This document shows positions 1 through 12,194 of a DNA stretch of 64,000 nt, in pieces (the first letter of the stretch is position 1; every line of letters begins with the position of its first letter). The stretch is from Pipra filicauda (lineage: Eukaryota; Chordata; Aves; Passeriformes; Pipridae). Under the pieces are notes generated by a model. The model had not been told where the DNA came from. It saw only the letters and a list, made by a program, of their open reading frames with translations, and searched no databases. The translations under genes and the position numbers were made by a program. The stretch covers positions 5,675,555 through 5,739,554 of the forward strand of contig NW_024103452.1 in NCBI RefSeq assembly GCF_003945595.2, written 5' to 3'.

Positions 1-38
1 CATACAGCAATTGGCAGGACTTTCATATGGACTTTCAC

Positions 39-268
39 TGTATTCGTGCTACACAGTGCACAACTGCACATGCCCAGGCTTCCTCCTCCCCCTTTTGCCT
101 GTGCCCTGTTCTGATTTGCTCCCCCATTTGTCTGTCTGATAGCCCTCTCGATGTTCTGCCCCCTGCCCCTGGCGGGACGGTTAAGAATCGGGCGCACGCC
201 TGAATAAACAAGTCTGCTTGCACCCTTCCTCGTGTCCTGTCCCCTCTTCCCTTCGGACCGCGACAACA
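39..268 (+). mobile_element. Solo or truncated LTR (R-U5 end)
   Basis: The right half reads like the R-U5 end of an avian endogenous retrovirus LTR. A polyadenylation signal AATAAA (about 203-208) is followed by a pyrimidine-rich stretch, and the element closes with a CA terminus at 267-268. The stretch is C/G-rich with several CpGs, unlike its AT-rich flanks. The left edge is uncertain: I place it at the TG at 39-40, but no target-site duplication confirms it. No retroviral internal sequence follows, so a solo or truncated LTR is more likely than a provirus. The open frame on the opposite strand here is incidental. Confidence 0.55.
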
Positions 269-2529
269 GGCAGTCTTCAGCACACCTTTGAACCTCACTA
301 GTTACTCCCTACACCTGAACATAGTTAGTCCCAGTGACTGGCAGTTTTAGTAGAGTGCAGAAATTCTTCTAGAGAAGGAATGCAAACCTACTTTACTACC
401 ATTTACAAATATGTTGCACTGTGCCTTTTGACCATATCACCTCTTTTTATCTCTGACTGGTATAAGAGTTTCAAGAATTTATTTAGGCAAAATCAAAGAA
501 ACTGAAATGCTAATAAAAACTAGACTCTTTCTGAGAGTGTTGTATTTACCACTTCTTGACAAAGCAAAATGTAATCTTTCTCCATGACTGGATTCAAAGG
601 AAATCATAAAACTTAACAGATGTACTCTGGATCAAATAACTGGTTTTCAAAGGAAGCTGGCTGGAGCGAGAAGATACCAGATCCTAGTAGTTCACATAAG
701 TGTGAAAAAAATAGTCCAAAAATAATCAAGGATCTACTTTTAAGAAATATAAACCAAGAAGATTTTCTCTGGTCAGAGGAAGGAAGGCTGCCCAAGAGGT
801 GGGAAGAAATATAGAAGCATCAGGAAGTAAAATTCCTCTACTGTCACAGAGAACCCCCAGCCCAAAGGCAGCATCCAGAAGGATGAAGCTGTTGATTTAA
901 GAATACATGTGGAGGATCTATATAATTTTTTGTGTAGACCACTATATTTCTTGCAATAAATGGCTACAGTGCTGACTCTATGCAGCAAATGGCAACAGTT
1001 CTTTAGAAGATACTGGGAAAAAAAAAAGGTTATAATTTAGTCTCTAGCATGTTATTGGAAGATTAAACAACAAACCAGAGCCCTTAGATCCCTGACGAAA
1101 TACTATAGGATATGCAAAATCCATCGAGAGTGAGGAAAGCAGTATTAACATTTTGGTCTACTAGGAAAAAAAAGTCTACTCCACAGGGAGGCTATTCAGG
1201 TAAATTTTATCCAGGTGATGATTTTTTGCACAGCTTGAAATATTATTTCATACAGCAGTCACAGCTGTACACAGGAAATTAGACATCTTCTAACTATTCA
1301 AAATTCATTGGAAAAATATATTGATTTTAAACCTGAAAGGTGGGAAAAAGTAAGGTGCAGAAGAGGAGGACAATTTATCAAAATTCAGCCTACCACTGTG
1401 AAAGGCTTTGTCACACTCTATCCAGTTCTTTGGAAGAATCTTCTTTCTGGTTCCCCATGTGTGCTTTGTTCTCCCTCTTCCATTGCCAAGCACCCTCTTG
1501 AAGAAGTTTACTGGTGGAGTCTGGGCCCTCATGTGCAAAATAGGTACCTCTCTCTAGACCCAGCATGCTGACATCTCACAGGATTCAGCAGATGGATCCC
1601 TTCCATATTCAATGAGATGGACAAGCAGCAGCAGCCCCATTTGTGGAGTTCAGAAAAAAACCCAAAACCTACAATGGAAATCATTAAAAAATATATGTTA
1701 CCTTGAGGTTTAGAACTAAACACCCCGTGTGCAAGCTCACTTCTGTATGAAGAGCACATATCTGCATGACAACATGTATAAGAAGTAGTGTGACCTCCAT
1801 TTTCTCTCCTATTTGAGATTGAGGGCTTGGGGTCACAAAGAAAATTATGGTAAGCATTAGAACCCACTCCTGCGTGACTGCATAGAAAAACAAAAGAGTA
1901 ATTTAAATATAGAATGCTTGAGTTTTCCATCTACTTTTTAAAGGACCACCAATAAAAAGTGGTCAACAGAAGCTTTTTTTTTTTTTTTTCAGAACAGAGC
2001 ACTGTGTTGATTAAATATTAGCTCATTAGCAGGGAATATTTATTTTGTGGCAGCTTGTTGTCTTTTAATAAGCAGAATAACACACAGGGTTTTCCTTTAG
2101 TGACTTAAACTTTATCTTTCATGTATTTTTAGCATTTCTATCTTGGTTAATTCCATTTTTAAATGGCATGAAATTCCCTTGAAAGTGCAATCTGTCTTTG
2201 TGCAGGATCCGTGTCAGCTCTCTGTAGTGTATCGATCTGAAATATGATGGACTGAAAACCTAACTTACAGCTTTAAACCACAGAGTTGTGGTAGGGTTTT
2301 TCTGAAAAGCAAAACCGAGTCACTACTCTTGGAAGCATTATTTTTAAAGTGTGATACCAAGAGGAATGCAAAACAAGCACAGGCATTTTCACAGAGGGTT
2401 GATAGGTAAACTCCCTAACCAAATTCATCTCCTGATCCATTAAGCTGAAACTGGAATTGGGCTTTCAGTTCAAAACATGTAGAAAACATAGTTCAATAGC
2501 TTGAGCTGAAGAAAAGTGAATTCATTTCC
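269..2529. other. No gene recognised; AT-rich unique sequence
   Basis: This stretch holds short open frames on both strands with no recognisable domain. There is an A-run at about 1018-1027 and a 16-base T-run at 1974-1989. Neither is joined to a recognisable retrocopy. Confidence 0.6.
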
Positions 2530-2868
2530 AGTATGCTGTAGAAAAGGAGACTCAAAGGAGACCTTATCCCTCTCTACAGTTACCTGAAAGGAGGTTGTAA
2601 CGAGGTGGGTGTCAATCTCTTTTCCCAGGTAACAAGAGGAAATGGCTTTGAGTTGCACCGGGAGAGATTTATACTGGATATTAGGAAAAATTTCTTCACC
2701 AAAAGGGTGGTCAGGCATTGGATCAGGCTGCCCAGGGTGGAGTCAGCTTCTCTGGAGATGTTTAAAAGGTTTGTAGATGTGGGTCTTAAGGACATGACTT
2801 AGTGTTGGACTTGGCAGTGTTCAGTTTGGACTTGATGATCTTTTCCAACGTAAACAATTCTATGATTC
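2530..2868 (+). mobile_element. CR1 LINE, 3' end
   Basis: This is a 5'-truncated CR1 copy in sense orientation. It contains the end of the second ORF (a 65-codon open piece at 2605-2802 with the CR1-type sequence [18 protein letters not shown]), then the short 3' UTR. It ends in the diagnostic CR1 tip attctatgattc at 2857-2868. A few codons around 2740 look deleted relative to related copies in this window. It is a dead copy with no promoter or complete ORF. Confidence 0.9.
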
Positions 2869-5800
2869 CACAGTTCTACTCCTCATCCTACCTGTGGACT
2901 GGTGAGCAGAAAGCCTCACCATACATTCCTTGACACAAAGATCTGGTCCCACATTGTTGCTGGCACAGTTGTTTCTCTCCCCCAGTACATATCTGTCTAC
3001 TCAGACCCACTGACGTAAACCTTGTTTGTCCATTCCACCAAAAGTCAACAGAAAGATCCAATATTTACCAAAATTTTGAGGTGTTTCTTTTTAGATTTTC
3101 TCTTCAGTGACCTCTCAAAGAAACAAGAAACATATATTTTACTGTGTAAGAACTAAAATATTTCACTTTTTTATGCATAGAACCATCAAAGTGCCCAAAG
3201 GGGAAAGATGAGAAAATAACAGGGTTTGTGCACAACTCTCTCCCACCCACCTGTTTCCCTCAAGAGATATCTTTGATTTTATGATTGTTTTCAGTTAATG
3301 TGATGAATTCCTGGGTTGTAAGTAACGCTCCGTGATAGTCTTTTTTTCCCAAGAGTCTGTTGTATTTCCCAACTTCCCCACTGTGATACTCATCCATCTT
3401 GCCCCTACAATCACAACCAAAGCCTCCCTGGATTTCCTCACCTCATTTGTTCAGTATCTGCCAGGTAAAGACAAACCTCCCGCCCAGTCCTTTCTCTTTA
3501 TGTGGACAGAAAATAGCTATGAACAAAAAAGTACCAAGTAAGCACTTTCTATCACATTAACCTTTGCTGTCTCTGAATACCAACAGAGGTTTGAGCATCC
3601 CAAAATTCCAAGCAGCTCACAAGGCACTGCTGTTATGACTTGCTCAGTCACTTAAGCCAGACACACCATGTGCATTATCTCAACTGGCTGGTCCCTGTCT
3701 TTGACTAACAGTGATTTACTGTGCCAAAGTTACAGGAGTCAGACCTTTGAGCAGCTATGTAAAGGCTGCTGTAGTCCACAAAAGAGGTGATTTAGATCTA
3801 CCTTAACCTCAGCTATCCCTAGTTTTTTGTCACTCTTTTAAAATAGAAGAAGGGATTTTTGTTCCTCTAAGGAATGTCTCTGTATGACTAACATGTTGCT
3901 TCCATGTTTTCTTCTTTCACACAAATTTGTTACCTCAGCTGGACAAGAAAAAGAGAAAAATTGCTTTTACTTGAAACAATCACTAATGGATATTCTTGAA
4001 GTTGGCAATGGCCATATATGTTCATAATGGTATTTCAAAGGGTACTGTGTCACCTGTGTATTGAGCCCTTTTCAGTGAGATTCTGTGATTAGAGTCCTTT
4101 GTGTATTTATAGGTTTCTTATATTGAAATTTTTTTTCATAACTGATGCTACCTGAATCAATAATTATAATGGAGAAATAACATAGTAAGGTGTAGCAAAA
4201 TACTTGTTCTGGACATAGATATCAAAATGAAGGAGGTCTGGTTTTGTATTTAAGTGAAAATGTCAAGGGAAAAGTATTGTAAAGTTATTGGGTTTGGGTT
4301 TTTTAGCAATTGCAAAATCTATAATTTAAAAGGTGTAATTCACCATACATATAAATTCTATCTGAGCTTCTATTTTTAAATGATGTCTGAAAAATAAATT
4401 TAAGCCAAAGAGCTTAAATAAGAACAAAGGTAGCTTAAAACTGGAAGTCAATTTCTTACCTGACCATCTGGATGAATGATTTTATCAATCCAAAAGATTA
4501 AAACACCCACAGTTATCCTAGAGAATGAAGAGAGTTAAATTAAGTGTGAATATTTTTAAATAGGAGCTACTAAGTAACTGATTTTTGTCTAATGTACATT
4601 TGTTCTGCCTACAAAATTCTTTTCCCTCAATCTCTATTTTGTAGTCATCCAGAGAAGATATGAAGAAAGTTTTGATATATTTCCATTATTCTGATAAAGA
4701 AAAAAAAAGAAAAAGAAAGGAAAAAAAGTTGTAAAATACTTCTTTTATATATAGGCCTTGTTTTAGCACACATACCACTGTAATATAAAAATTTTAAAAT
4801 TGCCCTGGGATTTAAGGTTCAAATGAAAAATTAGGAGATGAGTTAGAAAACAATCACAGTGATGTTTCCATTTATTTCTCTTCCTTCTTTCTTACATCCC
4901 TGTGTTGTTGAAGAGAACAGATGGTTAAGTAATCAACTAGGTGTGAAAATATACAGTGGTGTTGCTTCACACATCTGATAGCAGCAAAGGCCCATTTGTG
5001 GATATCTCTTGAAAAAAAAAGAGAGTTGACAGGATTTTTAAATTAGATTTATCTTGTTAGAAGAAAATCTACTTTCTATACATAAGTAATTGAAATTGAT
5101 CTAATTAATGAATTACACTAATTTTATTGTACCAACTGATTTTACATGACTCTGTGTAGAGAGTTAAGACACATACATCATCTGGACCTTCCCTGCCACA
5201 AAGATCATATCATCTCCTGTAAATAGATGAAGAAAAGACTGCTGAAAAATAACGGGAGTGCACAGACAAAAATGCCCCAGGGAAGGTTTTGGTGCCTACC
5301 TGTCACTTTGGCTGTGAAAATACAAAATTTAGAACCACAAAATCACTGGTGCCAAGCTCAGAGGGACCTCTGCTACTGTGCAGAAATATCTCATGTGGCT
5401 ACATTTCTGCTGCTGGGTTTGCAATAATCCTCAAAACGATGAAACTTCCAAGCTGCTTCATGCTTGGAAGTGGGCAGGATTTGTCTCTTCTCTGCTCATT
5501 TACCTCCCTGAGCCCGGGGCTGTGTGCTATTTTGACATAAAATCTGATGTTATATCTTTTTTTTTTCCATATAGACATAAAATAGGTGAGACTACAGAAT
5601 AAGACTGTCTCCTTTTTGATCTACTTTTTGTCCTAGGAGTCATCAATTTTTGGGCAGTAACTTAAGCAATTACTCTGATGCTATAAGAGAAACGAAGGGA
5701 GCTGGTAGCCCTTTGATCCATTGCTTGGTATGAGGTGCTGTCTTCTACAGCTGGGGGTCTCAAACCTCCTTTTTTGTGAGAAACAAGCCACTGGTCAAGA

Positions 5801-5984
5801 CAATCATCTAACAGTTCAGATGTGATGGTGAAAATACAGTAATCTCTATTCAAGATAAATTACAAAGGGATAAATTCTATCTGTTTGTGATTTCCTTGAG
5901 TGTCATTGTTGGCCCAGAACACAGATTTTCCACTTTCTGAGGAAGCTTTTCAATCCTGGCATATCCATGAAAGAGGTCAGAACC
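2869..5984. other. No gene recognised; AT-rich unique sequence
   Basis: Nothing identifiable was found apart from low-complexity patches, such as the A/G-rich run near 4698-4729. The short open frames at 3332-3541 and 5227-5602 show no domain, no codon pattern and no splice context that I trust. Confidence 0.6.
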
Positions 5985-6078
5985 GCAAGATCCAACAGAT
6001 AATGGTTAACAGTTCAACAATTGAACACTATGATCTTGGAGGTCTTTTCCAAACTTAATGATTCTCTCATTCTGTGAG
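5985..6078 (+). mobile_element. CR1 LINE, 3' UTR tip (degraded)
   Basis: The text around 6028-6060 (gatcttggaggtcttttcca, then an attct-type end) matches the last ~80 bases of CR1 in sense orientation, with many substitutions. No coding part remains. The left edge is approximate. Confidence 0.6.
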
Positions 6079-7882
6079 TTTTAAGAGGCAAGCATGACTC
6101 CATTATTCTACCTATCTGCCTCTCTCTTTGCCAGTTGTTTTCCATCAGGCATTTTCCGTATCTCAAACTTTCATTTGATTGATGCCCATTCACTTTCTCC
6201 TTGTATAAACTGAGTATCTTTTTATACAGCAAATGGCAGTTCAGCGCTTCCCACTAATATTATCCCCGTGTCCTTCACACACATACATGTGATGATCCCT
6301 GTGAGTTTAGCCGACAGCCAAAGTTGTGGCCCAGCACTGTCCCAGCTTCCTCAAACATGACATACATCCCTTTTTCTCTGTTGTCTACTCTTGACAGTTT
6401 GTCAATGGCTTGTGGTGTCAAGGGAGACATCACTTCAAAGCACTTTGGTTGCTTGAAGGGAAAATAATGTTGATATGATCAGAGGTAAAGCAACAGTCAG
6501 AGAAGCTGCCAAGAAAGCTCCACATGCTCATACACACATGCACTTTGTTGTCTTGCAGACTCTTTATTTTTCTACAGGATGTCAAGGTTTTTTTAACAGA
6601 ACATGAAAATAATATTGCTCTAGGCAAAGAATAGGCACAGCAATAATGAAAGCTGGCAAGCAGTGATGGCAAAAGGCAGCACACTACATGTCTTTACTAG
6701 AACATTTTTTTATGTCATCTTTGAATCTGGGAGAGTGTTAAGCCAAAGGATGAGGCAGAAGCACATATATTTGGAAGAAAACATTTTCCAAGAGCCAGAG
6801 GAGAGCTGAAGATTCAAAGTTTCCTGGAGAGAAGAAAAAGTCAGGTACAAATACTAATGTAGATTTGATGTGTTGTTTTAGTCCTGACATTTATCTTTTC
6901 TATTCTATTGGTTTCAGTGAAAAACATCTTAAGGTGACATACACAAACTCTGGCAGTTTCAAAACAGAGGACACATACACACAAAAACACAGAGAGCCAT
7001 TTATCCAAATCCTAAATATCACAATCTTTTTAAGGGAGTCTTGTGATTTGGGGGAACACAAATCTTAGTCTGTAAACACATGAAGTACCTTGGGCTAAGT
7101 GTCCTTACTCCTTGCAATCTCTTATAAATTTGTTTTCAATTAAAAAAAGAGGAGAAATGTGACTGAACTGACCTATTGGCAGTTTGCAGTGGAACATGGA
7201 TTAATGGAATCAATACTTTTGTGAATGTATCTGTATTTTTCTGCCAAGAAGCTACTACAGATTATTGATCTGACTGCCCTCTCGCCTAAATGCGTACAGA
7301 ATGGATTTTACTTCCAATCCTCCAGCTGAGAGCTGGAGAGGAGAAATATAACCCAATGCATAAACTCAGTAAGATATAGAAAGATATTTCAATGATCCGT
7401 CAGTACAAACATACAATGTTTTTTCGATGATAAGATAGTTCAGGAAAATATGCTAAATGAAAGATAAAACCCGTGAACATTGTTACATATTAAAATGACA
7501 TCATATCTGATTGAGAACTCAGTGAGCCCCATACTCTGTGTTTTCTGATCTAGAAGCTAACTAAAACTAGTCAAGAAAACTTGTTGAGTATGCATACTTC
7601 ACAAATGTAGTTTGTATGGACCTAGATACGTCTGTATTGTCTCTTCACATAAATATGAGTAAAAAGCAAGAGACAGAGAAAACATTAATTTTAAGACACA
7701 CTATTTTACCAAATTGATGTCTGTTTTTCCCCGGCACTGCTAAGAGAAGCTGTACATGATATATCCTCTTATAAACATTTTGACAAAGATATAAAGCTTC
7801 AGAAGCAGTGTGTTTTGCGCAGTGAGTACAAATACCTGGATATTATCTTCTTTTGCTTTGCAAAATTTAAAAAATTGTGTTT
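6079..7882. other. No gene recognised
   Basis: AT-rich unique sequence with short open frames on both strands (6430-6684 minus, 6865-7068 plus). No domain, RNA gene or repeat family was recognised. Confidence 0.6.
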
Positions 7883-8810
7883 TGCAGACTTTGGCCTCTT
7901 GAGGGATCTACTTGGTAGGGTACCATGGGATAAAGCCCTGGAGAGAAGAGGGGCCCAAAACAGTTGCTTTATACACAAGGATAAGCCCCTCCAAGCTCAG
8001 GATCCCAACAAAGAGGAGGTCATCCAGAGGGACCTTGAGAGTCTTGAGAGCTGGGCCTGTGTAAATCTCATGAAGTTCAGCAAGGCCAAGTGACCCAGGC
8101 CCTCCACCTGGGTCAGGGCAATCCAAAGCACAAACACAAGCTGAGCAGAGAATGGACTGGGAGGAGCCCTGAGAAGGACTTGGGGGTATCAGTTGATTAG
8201 AATCTCGATATCACCTGAAAATGTGCATTGCAGCCCAGAAAGCCAATCATATGCTGGGCTGCATCAGCAGCTGGCCAAAAGTTTGAGGGAGGTGATTCTT
8301 CCCCTCTGCCCTTGTGAGAGCACACATAGAGTACTATGTTCTGCTCTGGGGTTTCCAACATAAGGGTGTGGACCTGTTAGACTGAGTCCAGAGGAGGGAC
8401 ATGAAGATAGTCAAAGGGTTGGAGCACCTCCCCTGTGGAGACAGGCTGACAGAGATGGAGTTGTTTTTCCTAGAAAAGAGAAGGGTCCAGGAAAACCTTA
8501 GAGCACTTTCCAGTACCTGAGGGGAGGCCTACAGGGAAGCTGGTGAAGGACTTTTCACAAGTGTATGTAGTGATAGGACGAGGGGTAATGACTTTAAACT
8601 GAAATAAGGTTGATTTAAATCTGATCTTAGGAAGAAGTTCTTTACTGTGAGAGTGATGAAGCACTGAAACATACTGCCCAGAGAAATTCTATCCCTGTAA
8701 CTGTTCAAGGCCAAGTTGAATGGGGCTTTGAGCAACCTGCTCTACCCAGCCCATGGCAGGGAGTTGGATGATCTTCAAGGTCCCTTCCAACCCAAACCAT
8801 TCTATGATTT
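7883..8810 (+). mobile_element. CR1 LINE with internal deletion
   Basis: This sense-orientation CR1 copy begins in the linker between the endonuclease and reverse transcriptase parts of ORF2, near 7884. At about 8010-8030 it jumps directly to the region downstream of the reverse transcriptase active site. It then runs on through the C-terminal ORF2 section and 3' UTR to a tip reading ccattctatgattt at 8797-8810. The catalytic reverse transcriptase segment is missing. Many stops and frameshifts lie after 8093, so the copy is inactive. Confidence 0.9.
7884..8093 (+). pseudogene. CR1 ORF2 fragment, linker fused to post-RT region
   Basis: An open frame of about 70 codons spans a deletion junction. 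Its first half (for example LLGRVPWDKALERRGAQ) is the CR1 endonuclease-RT linker. Its second half (for example LMKFSKAK) normally lies a few hundred codons later, after the FADD box. The frame survives the junction by chance or because the deletion was a multiple of three. No promoter or start context suggests expression. The upstream ATG at 7815 lies outside the CR1 homology. Confidence 0.7.
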
Positions 8811-9521
8811 GGAAAAAAGGTCCTCTTCCCTCCCTATGCCCTCAGCTGAATTCTGGCAGTGAGGGGAGGGAAATGTGGTGGTGGGAACAGCCAGATGCAG
8901 TGTACATAAAGCATATATGACAAGACATCTCCTGTGATATACCAGCTTGAAAACTGGTATAAACACCAGCAAGATCTTAAAGGGTGATTACCTGTTTTTG
9001 ATACTACTACCATGTCATTTCTGCATCAAAACACATGGGTATTATCCCTTTGTCATTCCTACTCCTTCTGGTTTATCTTATGCCTTACTGCTTTGAAGAT
9101 GCTGCCAGTTAATTACTGAGGAGTTTATGTAGCAGAAAGGCATCTGTGCAAAACAATGGGTTACTCACTGTTTCCTACAAGGATTTCACGTAATGATGAA
9201 CAGGGCAAAAGATGTCTTCCCTTGGGCTCTAGAGTTTCAGACAAATCAGAAAGGGGAAGAAAACCCCTGACTTCTTCCTCTTAGTAGGTCAGAGGTAGAC
9301 AGGAAAGTGTTGCTAGGGAGGCCGACAGGCTGTCATTATCCATCAAAATCAATCCTCTGTGAATAAAGTGCTGTTTTGAAATTAAAAAGAAATGCCAGAT
9401 TTTTATCAGTGTCTTCATATCAGCCTTTCCTACATAGCCCATTGAACAGTATTTGCTCCAAGAATAGGTCCTATTTCATTCTTTGTGATTTAGGGATATC
9501 ATAATCTGTCAGCTGATTATA
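8811..9521. other. No gene recognised
   Basis: About 700 bases lie between two CR1 copies. There is a mildly G-rich patch at 8860-8900. Nothing else is identifiable. Confidence 0.6.
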
Positions 9522-9606
9522 GATCATAGAATCAATGAATCATTTTTGTTGGAAAAGATCACTAAAATCATCGAGTCTAATTAACCCAGCACTGTCAAGT
9601 CCACCA

Positions 9607-10250
9607 CTAAACCACATCTCCAAGTGTCTCATCTACACATCTTTTAAATACCTCCAGGCGTGATAATTCCACCGCTGCTCTGACCAGACTGTTCCAGTGC
9701 ATGACAACCCTTTCAGTAAAGAAGTTTTTCATAATATCCAACCTGAACCTCCCCTGACTCAACTTGGGGCCATTTCCTCTTGTCCTATTGGTTGTTAAAT
9801 GGGAGAAGAGACTAACTCCCACCAGGCTACAAGCTCCTTTCAGGTAGTTGTAGAGAGTGATAAGGTGCCCCCGAATCTCCTTTTCTCCAGGCTGAACAAC
9901 CTGAGCTCCCTCAGCTGCTCCTTATCAGACTTGTACTCCAGACCCATCTCCAGCTCTGTTGTCCTTCTCTGGACACGCTCCAGCCCCTCAATGTCTTTCT
10001 TGGAGTGAGGGGCCCAAAACTGAACAAAGGATTCAAAGTGTGGTCTCGCCAGGACACAGTACAGGGGAAGGATCACTGCCCTGGTCCTGCAGGCCACACT
10101 ATCACTGATACAGTCCAGGATGCCATTTGCCTTCTTGGCCACCTGGGCACACTGCTGGCTCATATTCAGCCACTGTCGACCAGCACCCCCAGGTCCTTTT
10201 CTGCTGGGCAGCTTTCCAACTCCTCTTCCCCTGAGCCTGAAGTGCTGCAA
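9607..10250 (-). pseudogene. CR1 ORF2 C-terminal region, broken
   Basis: Two overlapping open pieces cover the C-terminal ORF2 section. The piece at 10250-9840 includes VARPHFESFVQFWAP-like text and the charged segment [12 protein letters not shown]. The piece at 9822-9607 includes [17 protein letters not shown]. In related CR1 copies these lie in one frame, so at least one frameshift separates them, near 9830. These are diagnostic CR1 sections downstream of the polymerase domain. Confidence 0.8.
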
Positions 10251-10339
10251 GGGGTGACCGAAGGGCAGGACTCAGCACTTTGCCGTGTTGTACCTCACAC
10301 AGTTGGCCTCAGCCCATCAATCCAGCCTGTCCAGATCCC

Positions 10340-10612
10340 TCTGCAAAGCTTCTCTACCCTCCAGCAGATCAACACTCCTGCCCAACATGATGTCATCTGT
10401 AATCTCAGGGTGGGGTACACTCAATCCCCTCCTCGAGATCATCAGTGAAGATGTTAAACTGGACTGGTCCCAATAATTTGCCCTGAGGAACCCCACCAGT
10501 GACCAGCCACCAACTGGATGTGGCAGCATTCTCCACCTCTACCTGGGCCCAGCCATCCAGCCAGGTTTTTACCCAGCAATCACTGCACCCATCTGTGGGG
10601 AACTGGACTTTT
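10340..10612 (-). pseudogene. CR1 reverse transcriptase fragment
   Basis: Translating the minus strand gives a GVPQG-type motif ([17 protein letters not shown], about 10507-10457). It is followed after a frame break by ITDDIMLGRSVDLLEG, where the polymerase active-site FADD box has become ITDD. The order and spacing match CR1 reverse transcriptase. A stop and a frameshift lie between the two motifs, and the upstream palm and finger regions are gone, so this piece is inactive. Confidence 0.75.
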
Positions 10613-10699
10613 TTAATTGCCTTAAATCATTACTACTATAGAGAGATGTGCAAAGAAGCCAGGACAGTTAAGGTAAAGGCTGAGGGGAGGAGGACATAG

Positions 10700-11068
10700 C
10701 CCACAAAAAGAGAGAAAGGTCATGCCCCACTGAAGCAAAGAAGGCGTTAAGCGTCTCATCTTTTTCTTCTTCCTTTGTCACTATGTTTCCCACCACATCC
10801 AATAAAGGATTTAGATTCTCCTTAGCTCTCCCTTTGCTGCTGATATATGTATAGAAATGTATTTTACAGACTTTAATGGCAGTAGCCAGATTTAGAAGGC
10901 TTTCAGCCTTCTAAATTTCTCACTGAAAAACCTCACAACATTTTTGTAGTCCTCCTGAGTTGCCTGCCCTTTCTTCCAAAGGTCATAAAATCTCCTTCTT
11001 TTCCTGAGTTCTAGCCAAAGCTCTCTGTTTAGCCAGGCTGGTTTCTTCCCAACTAGCTCATCTTTAAT
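10700..11068 (-). pseudogene. CR1 ORF2 endonuclease-RT linker fragment
   Basis: The minus strand reads openly for about 53 codons from 11065 to 10908, including PAWLNRELWLELRKRRRFYD and WKKGQATQEDYKNVVRFF. Further on it gives GNIVTKEEEKDETLNAFFAS at about 10790-10731. Both are characteristic of the linker between the CR1 endonuclease and polymerase domains. A stop sits at about 10907, beside a small perfect hairpin. Confidence 0.8.
10891..10915. repeat. Perfect 11-bp inverted repeat, 3-base loop
   Basis: The arms tttagaaggct (10891-10901) and agccttctaaa (10905-10915) are exact reverse complements around ttc. The hairpin lies inside the CR1 linker section and carries the first stop codon of that frame on the minus strand, so it probably arose after insertion. 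Confidence 0.8.
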
Positions 11069-11237
11069 AAAAAATCATCTAGATTTAAAAGTTCATGTGT
11101 GTTTAGTAAGAGGAGATTGAAAAGGCAGTCTGAAAACCTGTTAGTTAACTTCCTTGCATAGCAGCATGTTTAGATGAAGGGCACAAATTGCAGTTCCCAT
11201 TTCTCACATCTCCTGATAAACAAATCAGATTTTCTGC

Positions 11238-11320
11238 ATCATGGAATCATTTGGGTTGGAAAAAATGTTTAAGACCACTGAGTGCAACCATTAACCCAGC
11301 ACTGTTAAGTCAGGTAAATC
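11238..11320 (-). mobile_element. CR1 LINE, 3' tip only
   Basis: The plus strand reads atcatggaatcatttgggtt, continues through a ccattaacccagcactgttaag segment and stops. This is the last ~80 bases of a CR1 element in reverse orientation. It lies only 170 bases from the longer copy in the same orientation but is a separate 3' end, so it is a separate insertion or a duplication. Confidence 0.85.
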
Positions 11321-12194
11321 CAATTCCCATTTTCGCTTCCTCTGCAACATCCAAGAACAGAAGATAAAGGAGAGGTTGATGTCTGCTGGGCCACTGATAA
11401 ATAGGAGACCCTGGAAGCCATAACAATAAAACCTTGTGTTGCACACAACCCATCCCTTGCCTTGCCAGCAGCTCTCAACGCTGCAAGTAGTTCGTGCTGC
11501 TCTGAATATCAGTGTCTGGAGGTTCATGTGGCCCTTAAAGTAAAGGGCAACCGTATGCCCCAGCTCACATTTTGTGTAACCTTCCATACTCAGAGGGGCT
11601 GCCCAGGGCAGGAACCAGCAGGAAACAGCTGCAGAGCGCAAACGAAAAATAAATTTAACAAGTACTAGATAGACTGGAAACGCATTTTAGAGTATCTCAT
11701 TTTCTTACTATCAACCAGAGGCCAATTAAAACAGCAGCAGTACAGAGTGTCATTGATGCTCAGTAACTCACTGAAGTATAAGGCAACTGCCTCTCCTGGA
11801 GCCTGTGCATTTTCCCAGTGAGAATTCATACTCTGTGATCAGCTTTATTTATCTGAAAAAGACTGAGAGAGTGCATCCAAGGTGCATCCATCTAACCTGT
11901 TTTAAATGTCTGCTCTACAAAAAAAGAGTCCTTACTGAGAAGTAATTATTATATTCATTGACTGCAAAAAGAAGCTTTTTAAATTTTTTGCCCCAGCTAA
12001 TCAGATTGATCCTACTTCACCTCAGTGACAAGTGGAAACTACCATCAAGAGTAGGAAAGTACTGATGGAGTACTCCATGGGGAGATGTTTCAGGTACCAA
12101 AGCACCTTCCCCTCTCCCTTCCTTTTTACAGTGGTTTATACCTCAGTGTCCTAGAATAAATCAGGTTGGTAGTCCCTCTTCCCAGCCAAAGTGG
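11321..12194. other. No gene recognised
   Basis: The open frames at 11291-11641 (minus) and 11462-11668 (plus) overlap on opposite strands. Neither shows a known domain, and the first begins inside the CR1 tip. Nothing else is identifiable. Confidence 0.55.

Larger units (their letters stand above)
9522..11068 (-). mobile_element. Long CR1 LINE copy, reverse orientation
   Basis: This is the longest CR1 copy in the window. On the minus strand it reads, in order: endonuclease-RT linker (11068 down to about 10700), a piece of reverse transcriptase (about 10610-10340), the C-terminal ORF2 section (about 10250-9610), and the 3' UTR with a tip at 9522 (atcatagaatca on the plus strand). The 5' part of the reverse transcriptase is missing between about 10640 and 10610. 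The copy has several stops and frameshifts. It stops abruptly near 11068, a normal 5' truncation. Confidence 0.9.

Noticed and set aside
35..298. 87-codon minus-strand frame at the left edge
   Set aside because: It lies antisense across the LTR R-U5 region and extends over its end, so it is incidental.
10005..10448. 147-codon open frame on the plus strand
   Set aside because: It is the antisense of the reverse-orientation CR1 ORF2, whose coding strand explains the sequence.
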